From positions 233,428 through 297,427 of the forward strand of contig NZ_JAESDH010000002.1 of the NCBI RefSeq assembly GCF_019249295.1: 64,000 nucleotides of DNA, given 5' to 3'. A model generated the notes under the pieces. The model searched no databases. It had not been told where the DNA came from and saw only the letters and a program-made list of their open reading frames with translations. Origin of the DNA: Alteromonas antoniana (lineage in GTDB: Bacteria > Pseudomonadota > Gammaproteobacteria > Enterobacterales > Alteromonadaceae). The position numbers and the translations under genes were made by a program. Of the stretch, positions 46,768 to 56,337 are shown piece by piece (the first letter of the stretch is position 1; each line of letters starts with the position of its first letter).

Positions 46768-47193
46768 TTAGTCTGCCTGATCGCAATTGCCATCGGTGCA
46801 CTCACCGTAAAGATAAAGACTGTGATGGGTCAGTTTCATCTTATTCTGCTTAGCCACTTCTTCCTGTCTTTGCTCAATCACATTATCTTCAAACTCGATA
46901 ACTTTACCGCACTTCAGACAGACGAGGTGGTCGTGATGATCTTTGTGGCTGATTTCGAAAACCGACTTTCCGCCTTCGAAGTGATGGCGATTAAGGATCC
47001 CGGCATCGTCAAACTGGTTTAAAACCCGGTATACCGTAGCCAGACCAATTTCTTCACCGTGTTCGATCAGGATTTTATACACGTCCTCAGCGCTGATGTG
47101 CTGATTCTCTGGCTCCTGAAGAATTTGAAGAATTTTCAGACGCGGTAACGTGACTTTTAAGCCTGCTTTTTTTAACTCTTTATTCTGGTCCAT
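46768..47193 (-). CDS. fur: Ferric uptake regulator
   Basis: Iron-responsive repressor of 141 residues. The DNA-binding helix region is GLKVTLPRLKILQIL through IGLATVYRVLNQFDDAGI. Metal sites are seen in FEISHKDHHDHLVCLKCGKVIEFED and the C-terminal CTDGNC. It is on the same strand as fldA-DUF2788-ybfF, but a chemoreceptor gene of opposite orientation now lies between. A promoter with a good -10 lies at 47233. Confidence 0.97.
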   Translation of the reverse strand: MDQNKELKKAGLKVTLPRLKILQILQEPENQHISAEDVYKILIEHGEEIGLATVYRVLNQFDDAGILNRHHFEGGKSVFEISHKDHHDHLVCLKCGKVIEFEDNVIEQRQEEVAKQNKMKLTHHSLYLYGECTDGNCDQAD

Positions 47194-47232
47194 GGCCTAC
47201 CATTTCTGTTAAGGCGTTTCGGGGTTAGACGT

Positions 47233-47260
47233 ATTATAGGTAACTCTGATTTATTTGGAA
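47233..47260 (-). promoter_or_regulatory. Candidate fur promoter
   Basis: On the minus strand a perfect -10 TATAAT (complement of 47233-47238) lies 16 bases after TTCCAA (complement of 47255-47260), a moderate -35. Start would be near 47226, leaving a leader of about 33 bases. No Fur box was recognised. Confidence 0.55.
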
Positions 47261-47639
47261 GTAAAAGCGGCATGACAGTCACTGGTTGGTTGAAAAATGA
47301 ACGGATAACGGATAGATGTGTGAAACCCATAGCCATAAATTTTCGACTTTGGTGTAAAGGTACTTTTGTCAGATGCCGATATAATTATAAAAGAGACTGG
47401 AAGTTTATTGTGGCGCGTTAATTGTCATATAAAAGCGAGCAACACATATTCTGGAACTACGCCAATTTGGTTAGTAACGTGTTGGAAAATGCGCTCATAG
47501 TGATTGGATTTTCGCATTTTCATAAAATTAATTCATAAACCCTTTTAATTCATTGAAATATTGGATTAACATCTTGTAAACAAAAAAGGGAATACACCTG
47601 GATGTCGACAGGTGTATAAATCTCAAAGCGAGACCACGA
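47261..47639. other. Intergenic region between fur and the chemoreceptor gene
   Basis: It holds the candidate sigma-28 promoter (47355-47382) and a long A/T-rich stretch to 47600 with no gene. No small ORF with a ribosome site was seen. Confidence 0.4.
47355..47382 (+). promoter_or_regulatory. Candidate FliA (sigma-28) promoter of the chemoreceptor gene
   Basis: TAAAGG (47355-47360) and GCCGATAT (47375-47382) match the sigma-28 elements TAAA and GCCGATAA, with a spacer of 16 rather than the usual 15 after TAAA. It points to the chemoreceptor gene 258 bases downstream, a class often read by FliA. The long leader is the main weakness. Confidence 0.55.
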
Positions 47640-49646
47640 ATGCAGTTAACCGTCGTTAATAAAATTACCCTGGGTTTTGCCCTTTTTGGGTGTCTTCTTC
47701 TTCTTACCAGTATTCTTTCCTATTTTGGCCTTAATGATATCCGTCATTCCGCAGTGGATGTGGTAGAAAATAAGATGCCGGTGCAGGCAAAAATGGTCGA
47801 AGTGAAAACAGACATATTGTCCTTATCAACGATCACCGCAAATGGGTTTCATGAATCCTCCGTAGCTGATTTAAACAAAAACAGAGAACGATTTGACGCT
47901 CTGGCTACTCCGTTTCTTGGCAACCTCGAGCAACTAAAGCAGGCTACGGGCGGGAGTGACAGTGCTGATGTTGCTATTGAAGCCAGTACACGTTACGTCA
48001 GCGAAAGTGAGAAAATGTATGCCGCTCTGCAGCGTAAGCTGGTGTTGATTGGGGACATTGCTGAACAACTCGAAAAAGTACTGTTATCTGCTGATGAAGC
48101 AAGTGCGTTAATGCTGGACCTTTCTTATCTTGACCCTGATGAACCAGGCATCCAAACCCTGATAGGCGCCGGCACCAATATTGACAACAAGCTGCTTACT
48201 ATGAATACCGCAATAGGGGAGCTTGCCGCTACCGCCGACCCGGTTGTTACTAACAATATTGTCGAAGACCTCAATTATCAGTTAAGCAACCTGGAGGTTG
48301 ATAAGAATTACATTAACCGTCTTGCTGAGGGCGTGGATGACGGCGGAACGGTGGCGATGTTTAACGAGCAGTATGAGAATCTCATCACCCAATTAACCGG
48401 GCAGGGCGGGTTAATTTCGCTGCAGCAGGAGAAGCTGGCGCAAATTGAGGCCAGCCAGTCATTTCGTCTCTCAGCGAACAAGGCGTTAGATGAAGCGCTG
48501 GCAGAAATTAACCGGTTATTTGAAAATGTCAGTGGCTCAACCCTTAACGGCCAGAACGAAATTTTAAATACGGTTCAGGACAACCTGGTTAAGAATATTG
48601 TGGTGTCGGTGGTGGGTCTGGTTGCAGCAATATTTTTGGCCACCATTTCTACCCGAAGCATTGCCAGGCCGCTGGCCCGTATTAATCGGGGCTTATCGCA
48701 ACTTAGTAAAGGTGATTTAACCCGCAAACTTGAAGAATCCGGCAACGATGAATTTTCGGCGCTGGCGGTAAAAGTAAACAGTCTTACCGATAGCCTGCGC
48801 GAACTGGTGGGGAATATTCTTGAGCAAGAAAAAAAGCTGGTTTCCGTCACCAAGGAAAGCGTATCTATGGGCGAAAAAAGCCTGCTGGACGTCGATGCGC
48901 AGCGCGAGCAGGTAAAAGTGACGTCAGGTAACACCCAGGTTGTCAGGGATACCAGTCGCAGTAATCTGGACCAGATAAACGTTGCCATGAGTGAGCTTAA
49001 TACAGTCACGGCACAAAGTCAGGCAATTGCCGAGCTGGTAGAAGAAAACCGCCAGCAGGTTAATAATCAGGCTAAACAGGCGGAGGCATCTGCGCAGGTC
49101 ATACATCGCCTGGATGAAAACAGCCGCAATATAGGCAGTATTCTGGACGTGATTAAAACCATCGCTGAGCAAACGAATCTGTTGGCACTGAACGCCGCTA
49201 TCGAAGCTGCCAGAGCCGGAGAGCAGGGCAGAGGCTTTGCGGTTGTTGCTGATGAAGTCAGAACGCTGGCAAACAGAACGCATAACTCCACAGAAGAAAT
49301 TGAGTCGATGATAGGCTCATTACAAAAAGACGCAGCACAGGCGGTAAAAGCCATTAATCTGGGCCGTGAGCAGGCTAACAAAGGCGTGGAGATTACTGAG
49401 CAGGTAAGTCATCAGGTAGAAAATATTCGCACCATCATTGTGAAGCTCAGTCAGATAAACCAACACATAGTGACAGATACGCAGCAACAGGATGATTTGT
49501 TGGCGGATGTCGCCAGCAGCCTCACTACCATTGTTGAGTTAGCCGATTCCAGTGCCCAGAGCACGCGACAGGCAAATGAATCGACTATGCAGTTGGACGA
49601 GCAGATGGAGCAACTGAAAAGGGCGGTTGAAAGGTTTCAGTTGTGA
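47640..49646 (+). CDS. Methyl-accepting chemotaxis protein
   Basis: A transmembrane chemoreceptor of 668 residues. The first membrane segment is at about 10-30, a large mostly helical periplasmic domain runs to about 318, the second segment ([18 protein letters not shown]) is at about 320-337, followed by HAMP and a signalling domain with the tip [19 protein letters not shown] and [15 protein letters not shown]. The glutamine/glutamate sites for methylation cannot be fixed by eye. No pentapeptide tether is present. It lies on the strand opposite to fur and fldA and is the only gene breaking that group. Ligand unknown. Confidence 0.95.
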   Translation: MQLTVVNKITLGFALFGCLLLLTSILSYFGLNDIRHSAVDVVENKMPVQAKMVEVKTDILSLSTITANGFHESSVADLNKNRERFDALATPFLGNLEQLKQATGGSDSADVAIEASTRYVSESEKMYAALQRKLVLIGDIAEQLEKVLLSADEASALMLDLSYLDPDEPGIQTLIGAGTNIDNKLLTMNTAIGELAATADPVVTNNIVEDLNYQLSNLEVDKNYINRLAEGVDDGGTVAMFNEQYENLITQLTGQGGLISLQQEKLAQIEASQSFRLSANKALDEALAEINRLFENVSGSTLNGQNEILNTVQDNLVKNIVVSVVGLVAAIFLATISTRSIARPLARINRGLSQLSKGDLTRKLEESGNDEFSALAVKVNSLTDSLRELVGNILEQEKKLVSVTKESVSMGEKSLLDVDAQREQVKVTSGNTQVVRDTSRSNLDQINVAMSELNTVTAQSQAIAELVEENRQQVNNQAKQAEASAQVIHRLDENSRNIGSILDVIKTIAEQTNLLALNAAIEAARAGEQGRGFAVVADEVRTLANRTHNSTEEIESMIGSLQKDAAQAVKAINLGREQANKGVEITEQVSHQVENIRTIIVKLSQINQHIVTDTQQQDDLLADVASSLTTIVELADSSAQSTRQANESTMQLDEQMEQLKRAVERFQL

Positions 49647-49991
49647 TGGTAAGACTATGCTCATTGGTAAGACCTGGCCAACCGGTGGCTAGTCAAGTTT
49701 CTGAGCAATCGGTTACCTGATAAACAGGTAATATGGAGTGGAGGTTGCTGCTACCCTGTTACCACAGAAAGCGTTGGTGTTGCGGATATCAGATTGTCGG
49801 GCTATAAACACAGCGCGTGCGCCTTGCAGCCGTTTATGCAGATTTTGTAAGGTGTTTTATACAGCTGCAATAAAAAAGGGTTACCAACAGTTACATATGA
49901 ACTGCTCTGTAACCCCTTATCGTATGACTGCGAAGAGACGCAGCTACCGTTTTTGCATTTTTGAATCTAATGCCAGCTAATTCACACTTTC
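49647..49991. other. Intergenic region, 345 bases, terminator only
   Basis: Between the convergent chemoreceptor and fldA genes. Apart from the fldA terminator at 49872 I see nothing. A plus-strand frame at 49738-49980 lacks a ribosome site and overlaps the terminator; it is not called. Confidence 0.5.
49872..49918 (-). terminator. Rho-independent terminator of fldA
   Basis: On the minus strand GGGTTAC-type arms (complement of 49909-49915 with 49878-49884) pair, with an inner CAGTT/AACTG stem, followed by six T (49872-49877). It lies about 75 bases after the fldA stop. Confidence 0.75.
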
Positions 49992-50516
49992 TCAGGCGAG
50001 CTCAGCAAGACAAAGTTCATCATGGATCTGTTTACACCAGGCTTTTACGCGCTCATCAGTAAGCTCAGGTTGTCTGTCTTCGTCAATACCCAGGCCTACA
50101 AAATGGTCATCATCTGCCATGCCTTTTGACGCTTCAAAGTCATAGCCTGCGGTTGGCCACTTACCAACCAAAATAGCGCCTTTAGGCTCAACGATGTCGC
50201 GGATCATACCCATCGCATCGAGAAAGTATTCCGCATAGTCTTCCTGATCACCACAGCCGAAGATAGCAACAAGTTTGTCGTTGAAATCAATTTCTTCCAG
50301 TTCCGGAAAAAAATCGTCCCAATCACATTGCGCTTCACCGTAATACCACGTGGGGATACCGAAAATCAGCAGATCAAACTCGGCGATTTCTTCTTTACTG
50401 CTTTTCGCAATGTCCTTAACATCAATCAGGTTTTTACCTAATTCTTTCTGAATCATTTTGGCGACATGCTCGGTATTCCCGGTATCGCTGCCAAAAAACA
50501 GGCCAACACTAGCCAT
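49992..50516 (-). CDS. fldA: Flavodoxin
   Basis: A long-chain flavodoxin of 174 residues, an electron carrier for enzymes such as MetH and radical SAM proteins. The FMN phosphate loop is FGSDTGNTEHVAK; the isoalloxazine-flanking loops are PTWYYGEAQCDWDD and GCGDQEDYAEYF. In E. coli fldA lies directly beside fur; here a chemoreceptor gene separates them. Confidence 0.97.
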   Translation of the reverse strand: MASVGLFFGSDTGNTEHVAKMIQKELGKNLIDVKDIAKSSKEEIAEFDLLIFGIPTWYYGEAQCDWDDFFPELEEIDFNDKLVAIFGCGDQEDYAEYFLDAMGMIRDIVEPKGAILVGKWPTAGYDFEASKGMADDDHFVGLGIDEDRQPELTDERVKAWCKQIHDELCLAELA

Positions 50517-50546
50517 AACCTACCTCTGTTTTCTCTGTTTGCTTAC

Positions 50547-50765
50547 TCACACGCCCGTACTTAACCAGAATAACTCAATGATCCCTTTCGCGACGAAGCC
50601 AAGCGCACCCAGGCCCAGAACGCCATAAGCAACGACACGGCCTATAAGAGGAACATTATTCTTTTTCAATACGTCGTGTACCGCAAAGCCCATCAACGCA
50701 AAAAGGCATACAAGGCCGCCGTAAAGCATGATGGTCTCTATCAGTTCGTAATTTTCTGCAAGCAT
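50547..50765 (-). CDS. DUF2788 small membrane protein
   Basis: A 72-residue protein with two membrane segments (about 11-28 and 42-68). The sequence between them, AVHDVLKKNNVPLIGR, and the position before fldA match DUF2788, a small conserved family of unknown role. It takes the place of ybfE in the E. coli order. It is 30 bases upstream of fldA on the same strand. Confidence 0.82.
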   Translation of the reverse strand: MLAENYELIETIMLYGGLVCLFALMGFAVHDVLKKNNVPLIGRVVAYGVLGLGALGFVAKGIIELFWLSTGV

Positions 50766-50884
50766 AATCTGTCTTAAAATAAAATCGGCGAAACTATATC
50801 ACAGTCTATACGTCTGTCAGAGTGAAAAACGTTTAAAAATACCTGAAGCGAATTGCTAAAAAAGCTACGCAGAATTCAGTTACA

Positions 50885-51661
50885 TTATTTTAAATTTTTT
50901 TCAACAATTGCATTAAATGCCTGTGGTTTTTCAGCATGAAGCCAGTGACCAGCACCTTCTATGATATGGGCTTTTGCATGGGGGAAATATTTCCCGATGG
51001 CGTCTCGATGAGAAGGCTGTAAATAGTCTGAATTGGCACCTTTAATGAACAGTACTTTTCCGTTGAATGTGGCGTCAGTGTCTTCCCAGCTGCTGATTTG
51101 ATCGTAGCTTTGCTTTAAGCCGGACAAATTAAATCGCCAATTCCAACTATCGTTTTCAGTCTGATAAAGGCTTTTAAGTAAAAACTGCCTTACACCGGGT
51201 TCGCTGATATGTTCGGCCAATTGCGCTTCCGCTTGTTTACGGCTGGACAATGTATCCAGATCGACGTTTTCAAGGCCTCCGATAACCTGCTGGTGGCGAG
51301 GAGGGTAATGAACCGGTGCAATATCAGCGACCAACAACCGGGTTACCTTCTCGGGATAATCAAGCGCAAATCGCATCGCGACTTTTCCACCCAAAGAGTG
51401 ACCGAGTAACGTTGCTTCTGTCACATTAGCGTGGGCGAGAGTCGCTTTCAGACAGGCAACCGCGTTACTAAGGGTAAACGCGTCAAAGTGCGGGGATTGC
51501 CCATGATCCGGAAGGTCAACAGAGATAACATCGTATTCAGACTCCAGATGCCTACGGACAGAGGCAAGATTATTCAAATCGCCAAATAAGCCGTGAAGCA
51601 GAACAACCACCGGACGCTTATCTTGTGAACCTGTGCGTGAAAAATGTAGAAGTGTGGACAT
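50885..51661 (-). CDS. ybfF: Alpha/beta-hydrolase esterase YbfF
   Basis: A 258-residue esterase of the alpha/beta hydrolase fold, active on short acyl esters in E. coli. The oxyanion motif is LLHGLFGDLNNL, the nucleophile elbow GHSLGGKVAM, and the acid and histidine lie in FIKGANSDYL and GAGHWLHAEKP. The ATG at 51661 gives MSTLLHFSRTG; its ribosome site is weak and a TTG at 51676 is possible. Neighbourhood with fldA supports the name. Confidence 0.92.
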   Translation of the reverse strand: MSTLLHFSRTGSQDKRPVVVLLHGLFGDLNNLASVRRHLESEYDVISVDLPDHGQSPHFDAFTLSNAVACLKATLAHANVTEATLLGHSLGGKVAMRFALDYPEKVTRLLVADIAPVHYPPRHQQVIGGLENVDLDTLSSRKQAEAQLAEHISEPGVRQFLLKSLYQTENDSWNWRFNLSGLKQSYDQISSWEDTDATFNGKVLFIKGANSDYLQPSHRDAIGKYFPHAKAHIIEGAGHWLHAEKPQAFNAIVEKNLK

Positions 51662-51690
51662 AGAATTAAGAAGCAATAAGTAGTAATAAG

Positions 51691-51718
51691 AAAAAAGCCG
51701 CTTAGGGATAAGCGGCTC
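51691..51718 (-). terminator. Rho-independent terminator of hns
   Basis: AGCCGCTTA (51696-51704) pairs with TAAGCGGCT (51709-51717) around GGGA; on the minus strand six T follow. Confidence 0.9.
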
Positions 51719-51728
51719 TGGATAAGGT

Positions 51729-52127
51729 TCAGATAGAAAAGTCTTCTAACTTTTTACCGTTTTCGATAGCTTCTTTAAATACTTTTGGCATGCGACCAAT
51801 GCCTGTCCAGGGGTGTGATTTCCCTTCTTTATCGGTGAGCTGATATTTTACCGGACGTTTTTTCCCTGTGCTTTTCTTAGGGACTTCAGCAGTAAGCGAT
51901 TTTAAATCATCAACATTAACACCAGCTTCTTCCATCTGCTTCTGGATTTCAGCGATTTTTGCCAGCTTTTCTTGCTCTGCTTTTTCTTCTTCCTGCGCTT
52001 TTTCTTTACGTTTTTCGATGATATTCGCTAATTTATCCTGAACTGATTCCAGTTCTTTAATGCTAAGTTCCTTTGTCGCACCTTGTAAACGTCTTCCGTG
52101 GGTTAAAATATCTAAGAATTCGCTCAT
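51729..52127 (-). CDS. hns: H-NS family nucleoid protein
   Basis: A 132-residue nucleoid protein that silences A/T-rich and foreign DNA. The N-terminal half is a charged coiled coil for oligomerisation (about 20-70, rich in Lys/Glu); the C-terminal domain has the DNA-binding loop WTGIGRMPK, followed by ENGKKLEDF. E. coli H-NS has the equivalent TWTGQGRTP. It is flanked by its own terminator. H-NS versus a StpA-type paralogue cannot be told. Confidence 0.92.
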   Translation of the reverse strand: MSEFLDILTHGRRLQGATKELSIKELESVQDKLANIIEKRKEKAQEEEKAEQEKLAKIAEIQKQMEEAGVNVDDLKSLTAEVPKKSTGKKRPVKYQLTDKEGKSHPWTGIGRMPKVFKEAIENGKKLEDFSI

Positions 52128-52189
52128 TTATTAACCTTGCGTTTAGTGAAATAAGTAGTTCGTTATTGATAGTAATTAAAAATCAGACA

Positions 52190-52216
52190 AAAAAAAAGCA
52201 GTATAAAACTGCTTTC
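52190..52216 (-). terminator. Rho-independent terminator of etfD
   Basis: AAAGCAGT (52195-52202) pairs with ACTGCTTT (52208-52215); on the minus strand it is followed by nine T. Confidence 0.85.
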
Positions 52217-52240
52217 TTTATTTTAGTCCTTTATTGGTAT

Positions 52241-53890
52241 TTACATATTTGGATAATTCGGACCGCCGGCCCCTTCCGGAACCACCCAACGGATATTTTG
52301 TGAAGGATCTTTAATGTCGCAAGTTTTGCAGTGAACACAATTCTGCGCATTGATCTGAAATTTCTTCTCACCTTCCTCTTCGATTACTTCGTAAACCCCT
52401 GCAGGGCAATAGCGCTGCGCAGGTTCGTTATATTTTGGAAGATTAATCTGAATTGGGATACTGTCATCTTTTAATTGCAGATGGCAGGGTTGATCTTCTT
52501 CATGATTCGTATTGGATAAAAATACAGAGGATAATTTGTCAAAACTTAACACGCCGTCCGGTTTTGGATAATCCGGCTTTTGACGTTCGTCTGCGGTTTT
52601 CATTTGCGCGTAATCTTTATGCTCGTCTTTCAGGTTAACGAACATATTGCCACCAAAAAAGTTTTGCTCCAGGGTATTAAAAGCACCGCCCCAGAAGTTA
52701 CCAAATTTATGGATTGCGGGTCCGAAATTGCGAGAACGATACAATTCGTCGTAAACCCAGGAGTTTTTAAAGTTGTCTGTAAATGCGCTTAATTTCGTAG
52801 CCGGAGATTCCGGGTTTTCAGAGATGGCGTCAAAAATCGTTTCAGCAGCAATCATGCCCGACTTCATTGCTGTGTGATTGCCTTTTATCTTCGCAAAATT
52901 TAACGTGCCGGCATTGCAACCCACTAACAGGCCGCCGGGAAAAGTCATTTTGGGAAGCGAATTAAACCCGCCTTTCGCGATCGCTCTTGCGCCGTAAGAA
53001 ACGCGTTTGCCATTTTTCAGATACTGGCTGATGACAGGGTGATGCTTTAACCGCTGAAACTCATCAAACGGACTCAAATGCGGATTTTCGTAGTTTAAAT
53101 CTACGATTAATCCTACAAGAATTTGATTGTCTTCTGCGTGATAAAGATAACTTCCCCCCGTCGCATCCGACAACGGCCAGCCGGCAGAGTGAACAACCAG
53201 TCCTTCCTGATGGACTTCTGGATCAACGTCCCAGATTTCTTTAAAGCCAATGGCGTAATGTTGAGGTGAACTGTCTTTATCAAGTTCGAATTTTTCAATT
53301 AATGTTTTGCCCAGATGACCGCGACATCCTTCTGCGAACACGGTGTATTTGGCGCGCAATTCCATGCCTGGCATGTAGCCATCTTTAGGCTCACCGTTTT
53401 CACCTACGCCCATGTCGCCGGTGATGACGCCACCTACGCTGCCATCGTCGTTGTAAAAAATGTCAGCCGCTGCAAAGCCGGGGAAGATTTCAACGCCCAG
53501 TTGTTCTGCCTGCTCAGCCAGCCAACGACACACGTTGCCCATCGACACAATGTAGTTACCTTTATTGTGCATGGTTTTAGGCGTCATGGCGTTGGGCAGC
53601 TTGCGTGATGATGTGTCATCATTCAGCAGATAAATATGATCTTCGGTGACTTCCGTATTTAACGGAGCGCCTTTTTCTTTCCAGTCCGGAAATAACTCAT
53701 TCAGTGCGCGGGGCTCGAATACGGCACCGGAAAGGATATGGGCACCCACTTCAGAGCCTTTTTCCACCACACAGACCATTAATTCCTGGCCTTTTTCGTT
53801 GGCTAGTTGCATCAGTCTGCACGCAGTGGACAGACCTGCAGGTCCGGCACCGACGATGACAACGTCAAATTCCATCGATTCTCGTTCCAC
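52241..53890 (-). CDS. etfD: Electron transfer flavoprotein-ubiquinone oxidoreductase
   Basis: Membrane-associated flavo-iron-sulfur enzyme of 549 residues that passes electrons from ETF to quinone during fatty acid and amino acid oxidation. FAD binding: VVIVGAGPAGLSTACRL and VVEKGSEVGAH. The 4Fe-4S domain is at the C terminus, with RYCPAGVYEV and NCVHCKTCDIKDPSQNI. The GTG at 53890 has AGGAG six bases upstream; an ATG at 53875 is the alternative. It is divergent from etfBA, sharing the control region between them. Confidence 0.97.
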   Translation of the reverse strand: MERESMEFDVVIVGAGPAGLSTACRLMQLANEKGQELMVCVVEKGSEVGAHILSGAVFEPRALNELFPDWKEKGAPLNTEVTEDHIYLLNDDTSSRKLPNAMTPKTMHNKGNYIVSMGNVCRWLAEQAEQLGVEIFPGFAAADIFYNDDGSVGGVITGDMGVGENGEPKDGYMPGMELRAKYTVFAEGCRGHLGKTLIEKFELDKDSSPQHYAIGFKEIWDVDPEVHQEGLVVHSAGWPLSDATGGSYLYHAEDNQILVGLIVDLNYENPHLSPFDEFQRLKHHPVISQYLKNGKRVSYGARAIAKGGFNSLPKMTFPGGLLVGCNAGTLNFAKIKGNHTAMKSGMIAAETIFDAISENPESPATKLSAFTDNFKNSWVYDELYRSRNFGPAIHKFGNFWGGAFNTLEQNFFGGNMFVNLKDEHKDYAQMKTADERQKPDYPKPDGVLSFDKLSSVFLSNTNHEEDQPCHLQLKDDSIPIQINLPKYNEPAQRYCPAGVYEVIEEEGEKKFQINAQNCVHCKTCDIKDPSQNIRWVVPEGAGGPNYPNM

Positions 53891-53996
53891 AGGAGGCTCC
53901 TTTTTCTTTATTTTTTATAATGCACTATTGATGAAACAAATAATGCTGAGTGTCAAAAACATGTAAATTAATTGTCGTCCTGAAAGGTAATCCAGG

Positions 53997-54012
53997 TTGA
54001 CGTTTACGTCAA
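53997..54012. promoter_or_regulatory. LiuR-like palindrome 1 in the etf control region
   Basis: TTGACGT and ACGTCAA are perfect reverse complements around TT. The core ACGTTTACGT resembles sites of the MerR-family regulator LiuR, which controls branched-chain amino acid and related oxidation genes. The link to LiuR is recalled knowledge and not tested here. Confidence 0.55.
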
Positions 54013-54034
54013 CAGTAAGTACATTGCCAACAGG

Positions 54035-54050
54035 TTTACGTTAACGTTAA
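54035..54050. promoter_or_regulatory. LiuR-like palindrome 2 in the etf control region
   Basis: TTTACGTT and AACGTTAA are reverse complements except for one base. Its centre lies 38 bases from that of the first copy, close to four helical turns (about 3.6), so two dimers could act together. Confidence 0.5.
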
Positions 54051-54225
54051 TTCATGCGACACATTCGAATTACGGAACTTTGAGTTTACCCCTGTTGCCG
54101 TATAGGCTTTTACTGGCAGTAACAGGATCTGGATGAAAACTGCTTGCCTGCAGTTGTTCTTTCTCAGGTAATTCAAGATGCGTGACGGTGCCACGACACC
54201 GGCAAACTCAACAATTGAGGTAACT

Positions 54226-54978
54226 ATGAAAATACTCGTACCGGTCAAACGCGCAATTGACTATAACGTCAAGGTGAGAGTGACATCAGACAACTCTGGC
54301 GTTGATCTAACGAACGCAAAAATGGCGATCAATCCGTTTTGTGAAATCGCTGTGGAAGAGGCTGTTCGTTTAAAAGAAAAGGGCATAGCGGAAGAAGTTG
54401 TTGTCGTCTCTATTGGCGATAAGGCATGCCAGGAACAGATTCGTACGGCGCTGGCGCTAGGCGCTGACCGCGGTATCCAAATTGAGACAGATCAGTCTCT
54501 GGATTCGCTTCAGGTCGCAAAGCTTCTTGCCAAGCTGGTTGAAGAAGAGTCGCCTGAACTGGTTATTCTGGGTAAACAAAGCATTGATTCAGACAACAAC
54601 CAGACCGGGCAAATGCTTGCTGCCCTTACCGGCATGCCTCAGGGTACATTCGCCTCTGAAGTGGTTGTCGAAGAGGGTAAAGTAAACGTGACTCGCGAGA
54701 TTGACGGCGGCTTGCAAACCGTTGGCTTGACGTTGCCTGCAGTGGTAACGACGGATCTTCGCCTGAATGAACCGCGTTATGCATCTTTACCAAATATCAT
54801 GAAAGCCAAGCGTAAGCCGCTGGATGTTAAGCCGGCTGCCGATTTTGGCGTGTCACTGGAATCTAACGTGAAAGTGATTAAAGTGACGCCGCCACCGCAG
54901 CGCGAAGGTGGTATCAAGGTGGCTGATGTCGCCGAACTGGTAGATAAGCTGAAAAACGAAGCGAAGGTGATTTCATGA
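54226..54978 (+). CDS. etfB: Electron transfer flavoprotein beta subunit
   Basis: Beta subunit of 250 residues of the soluble ETF that collects electrons from acyl-CoA and other dehydrogenases. It begins [18 protein letters not shown], has [19 protein letters not shown] (AMP-binding) and [17 protein letters not shown]. The ATG at 54226 with TTGAGG upstream is the right start; the longer frame from 54178 is not conserved. It overlaps etfA by four bases. Confidence 0.97.
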   Translation: MKILVPVKRAIDYNVKVRVTSDNSGVDLTNAKMAINPFCEIAVEEAVRLKEKGIAEEVVVVSIGDKACQEQIRTALALGADRGIQIETDQSLDSLQVAKLLAKLVEEESPELVILGKQSIDSDNNQTGQMLAALTGMPQGTFASEVVVEEGKVNVTREIDGGLQTVGLTLPAVVTTDLRLNEPRYASLPNIMKAKRKPLDVKPAADFGVSLESNVKVIKVTPPPQREGGIKVADVAELVDKLKNEAKVIS

Positions 54979-55901
54979 GCATTTTAGTTTACGCAGAGCA
55001 TGATAATGCAGAACTGAAGCCAGACACGGCGAAAGTGATTAATGCCGCCAGTAAGATGGGGGATGACATCCACGTGCTGGTTGCCGGCGAAGGTTGCGAT
55101 GCTGTGGCACAAAGTGCTGCATCGCTGACGGGTGTGAGCAAAGTCTTGGTTGCTGACAACGCGGCGTATGGTCATCAGCTTGCGGAAAATACAGCGGATC
55201 TTCTGGTTGAAATGGCCGAAGGTTATACACACATTCTCGCGGCAGCAACCACGACAGGCAAGAACTTTATGCCACGTGTCGCGGCACTATTGGATGTAGC
55301 GCAAATTTCCGACATTATTGGGGTAGAAGGTGCCGATACCTTTGTTCGTCCAATCTACGCAGGTAATGCGATTGCTACGGTTCAGTCATCTGATAGTGTA
55401 AAAGTCATTACTGTCCGGGCTGCCTCCTTTGATGCAGCGGGCAACGATGGCAGCGCCGAAGTCTCTGCTATTGATATCGTGAAAACGGCTGACAAGTCCG
55501 CCTTCGTCAGCGAATCACTGACCGAATCTGAACGTCCGGAACTGACAGCAGCAGAAGTGGTTATCTCTGGTGGTCGTGGCATGCAAAACGGTGAAAACTT
55601 CTCTTTACTGGAAGGCATTGCTGACAAACTTGGTGCCGCTATTGGCGCATCACGTGCCGCTGTGGATGCCGGTTTTGTACCTAACGATATGCAGGTCGGT
55701 CAGACCGGTAAAATCGTTGCACCGCAGCTTTACATCGCGGTGGGCATTTCCGGAGCGATTCAACACCTGGCGGGAATGAAAGATTCAAAAGTTATCGTTG
55801 CCATTAATAAAGACGAAGAGGCACCGATATTTCAGGTCGCTGATTATGGTCTTGTTGGCGATCTGTTTGATGTGCTGCCAGAACTGGAAAAAGCGCTGTA
55901 A
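54975..55901 (+). CDS. etfA: Electron transfer flavoprotein alpha subunit
   Basis: Alpha subunit of 308 residues carrying FAD. The C-terminal FAD motif is [20 protein letters not shown] with [35 protein letters not shown] lies before it. It is translationally coupled to etfB (ATGA) and closed by a terminator. Confidence 0.97.
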   Translation: MSILVYAEHDNAELKPDTAKVINAASKMGDDIHVLVAGEGCDAVAQSAASLTGVSKVLVADNAAYGHQLAENTADLLVEMAEGYTHILAAATTTGKNFMPRVAALLDVAQISDIIGVEGADTFVRPIYAGNAIATVQSSDSVKVITVRAASFDAAGNDGSAEVSAIDIVKTADKSAFVSESLTESERPELTAAEVVISGGRGMQNGENFSLLEGIADKLGAAIGASRAAVDAGFVPNDMQVGQTGKIVAPQLYIAVGISGAIQHLAGMKDSKVIVAINKDEEAPIFQVADYGLVGDLFDVLPELEKAL

Positions 55902-55920
55902 CTATATACAACGTATTGCT

Positions 55921-55946
55921 AAAAGGCCGCTTAATGCGGCCTTTTT
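55921..55946 (+). terminator. Rho-independent terminator of etfBA
   Basis: AAAAGGCCGC pairs with GCGGCCTTTT around TTAAT, with a T run at the end, about 20 bases after the etfA stop. Confidence 0.9.
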
Positions 55947-56028
55947 TGTGCATACAAAGCAGGGTAGAGGATACCAACGCTAGATCCTGTCTTACACTGC
56001 TTTTTTACCGCCACTTCTACATCACGTT

Positions 56029-56337
56029 TTACACCCGGACTACCGAGTTGTCCTCGAAAGATACGGCTGACGGTGAATAGGCATCAGCGGCCCAGTCATT
56101 TTCCCACTTACCATCGTCTAGCAAGTAACGAAACTGGTATTCATTATCTTTTTCAAGCGTGACTGTCTGCGTAAAATCGCCATTCTTTAGCTTTTTCATT
56201 GGCTGAGTGCTTTCGTCCCACGCGTTAAAGTCTCCAACCAACTTTGCCGATTTCGCGGCGTGCGCCTCATTAGCGCTTAACCGAAAAGTGACTTTGCATA
56301 CAGGTTTTGACTTCAGGTATTGTTTCTTCAGGCTCAT
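56029..56337 (-). CDS. CBM48/isoamylase-N-like glycogen-binding domain protein
   Basis: A 102-residue stand-alone domain of the isoamylase N-terminal / AMPK glycogen-binding type. The visible core is AKLVGDFNAWDESTQPMKKL and GDFTQTVTLEKDNEYQFRYLLDDGKWENDWAADAY in two blocks, matching the strand pattern with conserved Trp/Asn for glucan contact. Such single domains may target or regulate glycogen enzymes. No glycogen gene lies nearby. Confidence 0.85.
   Translation of the reverse strand: MSLKKQYLKSKPVCKVTFRLSANEAHAAKSAKLVGDFNAWDESTQPMKKLKNGDFTQTVTLEKDNEYQFRYLLDDGKWENDWAADAYSPSAVSFEDNSVVRV

Larger units (their letters stand above)
53891..54225. other. Divergent etfD-etfBA control region
   Basis: A 335-base stretch with no gene. 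Its notable content is the two palindromes at 53997 and 54035; the sequence around 54120-54200 leads into etfB. Promoters were not placed with certainty. Confidence 0.5.

Noticed and set aside
49738..49980. Plus-strand frame of 80 codons after the chemoreceptor gene
   Set aside because: Runs through the fldA terminator on the opposite strand; GTG start without a convincing ribosome site; composition not protein-like.
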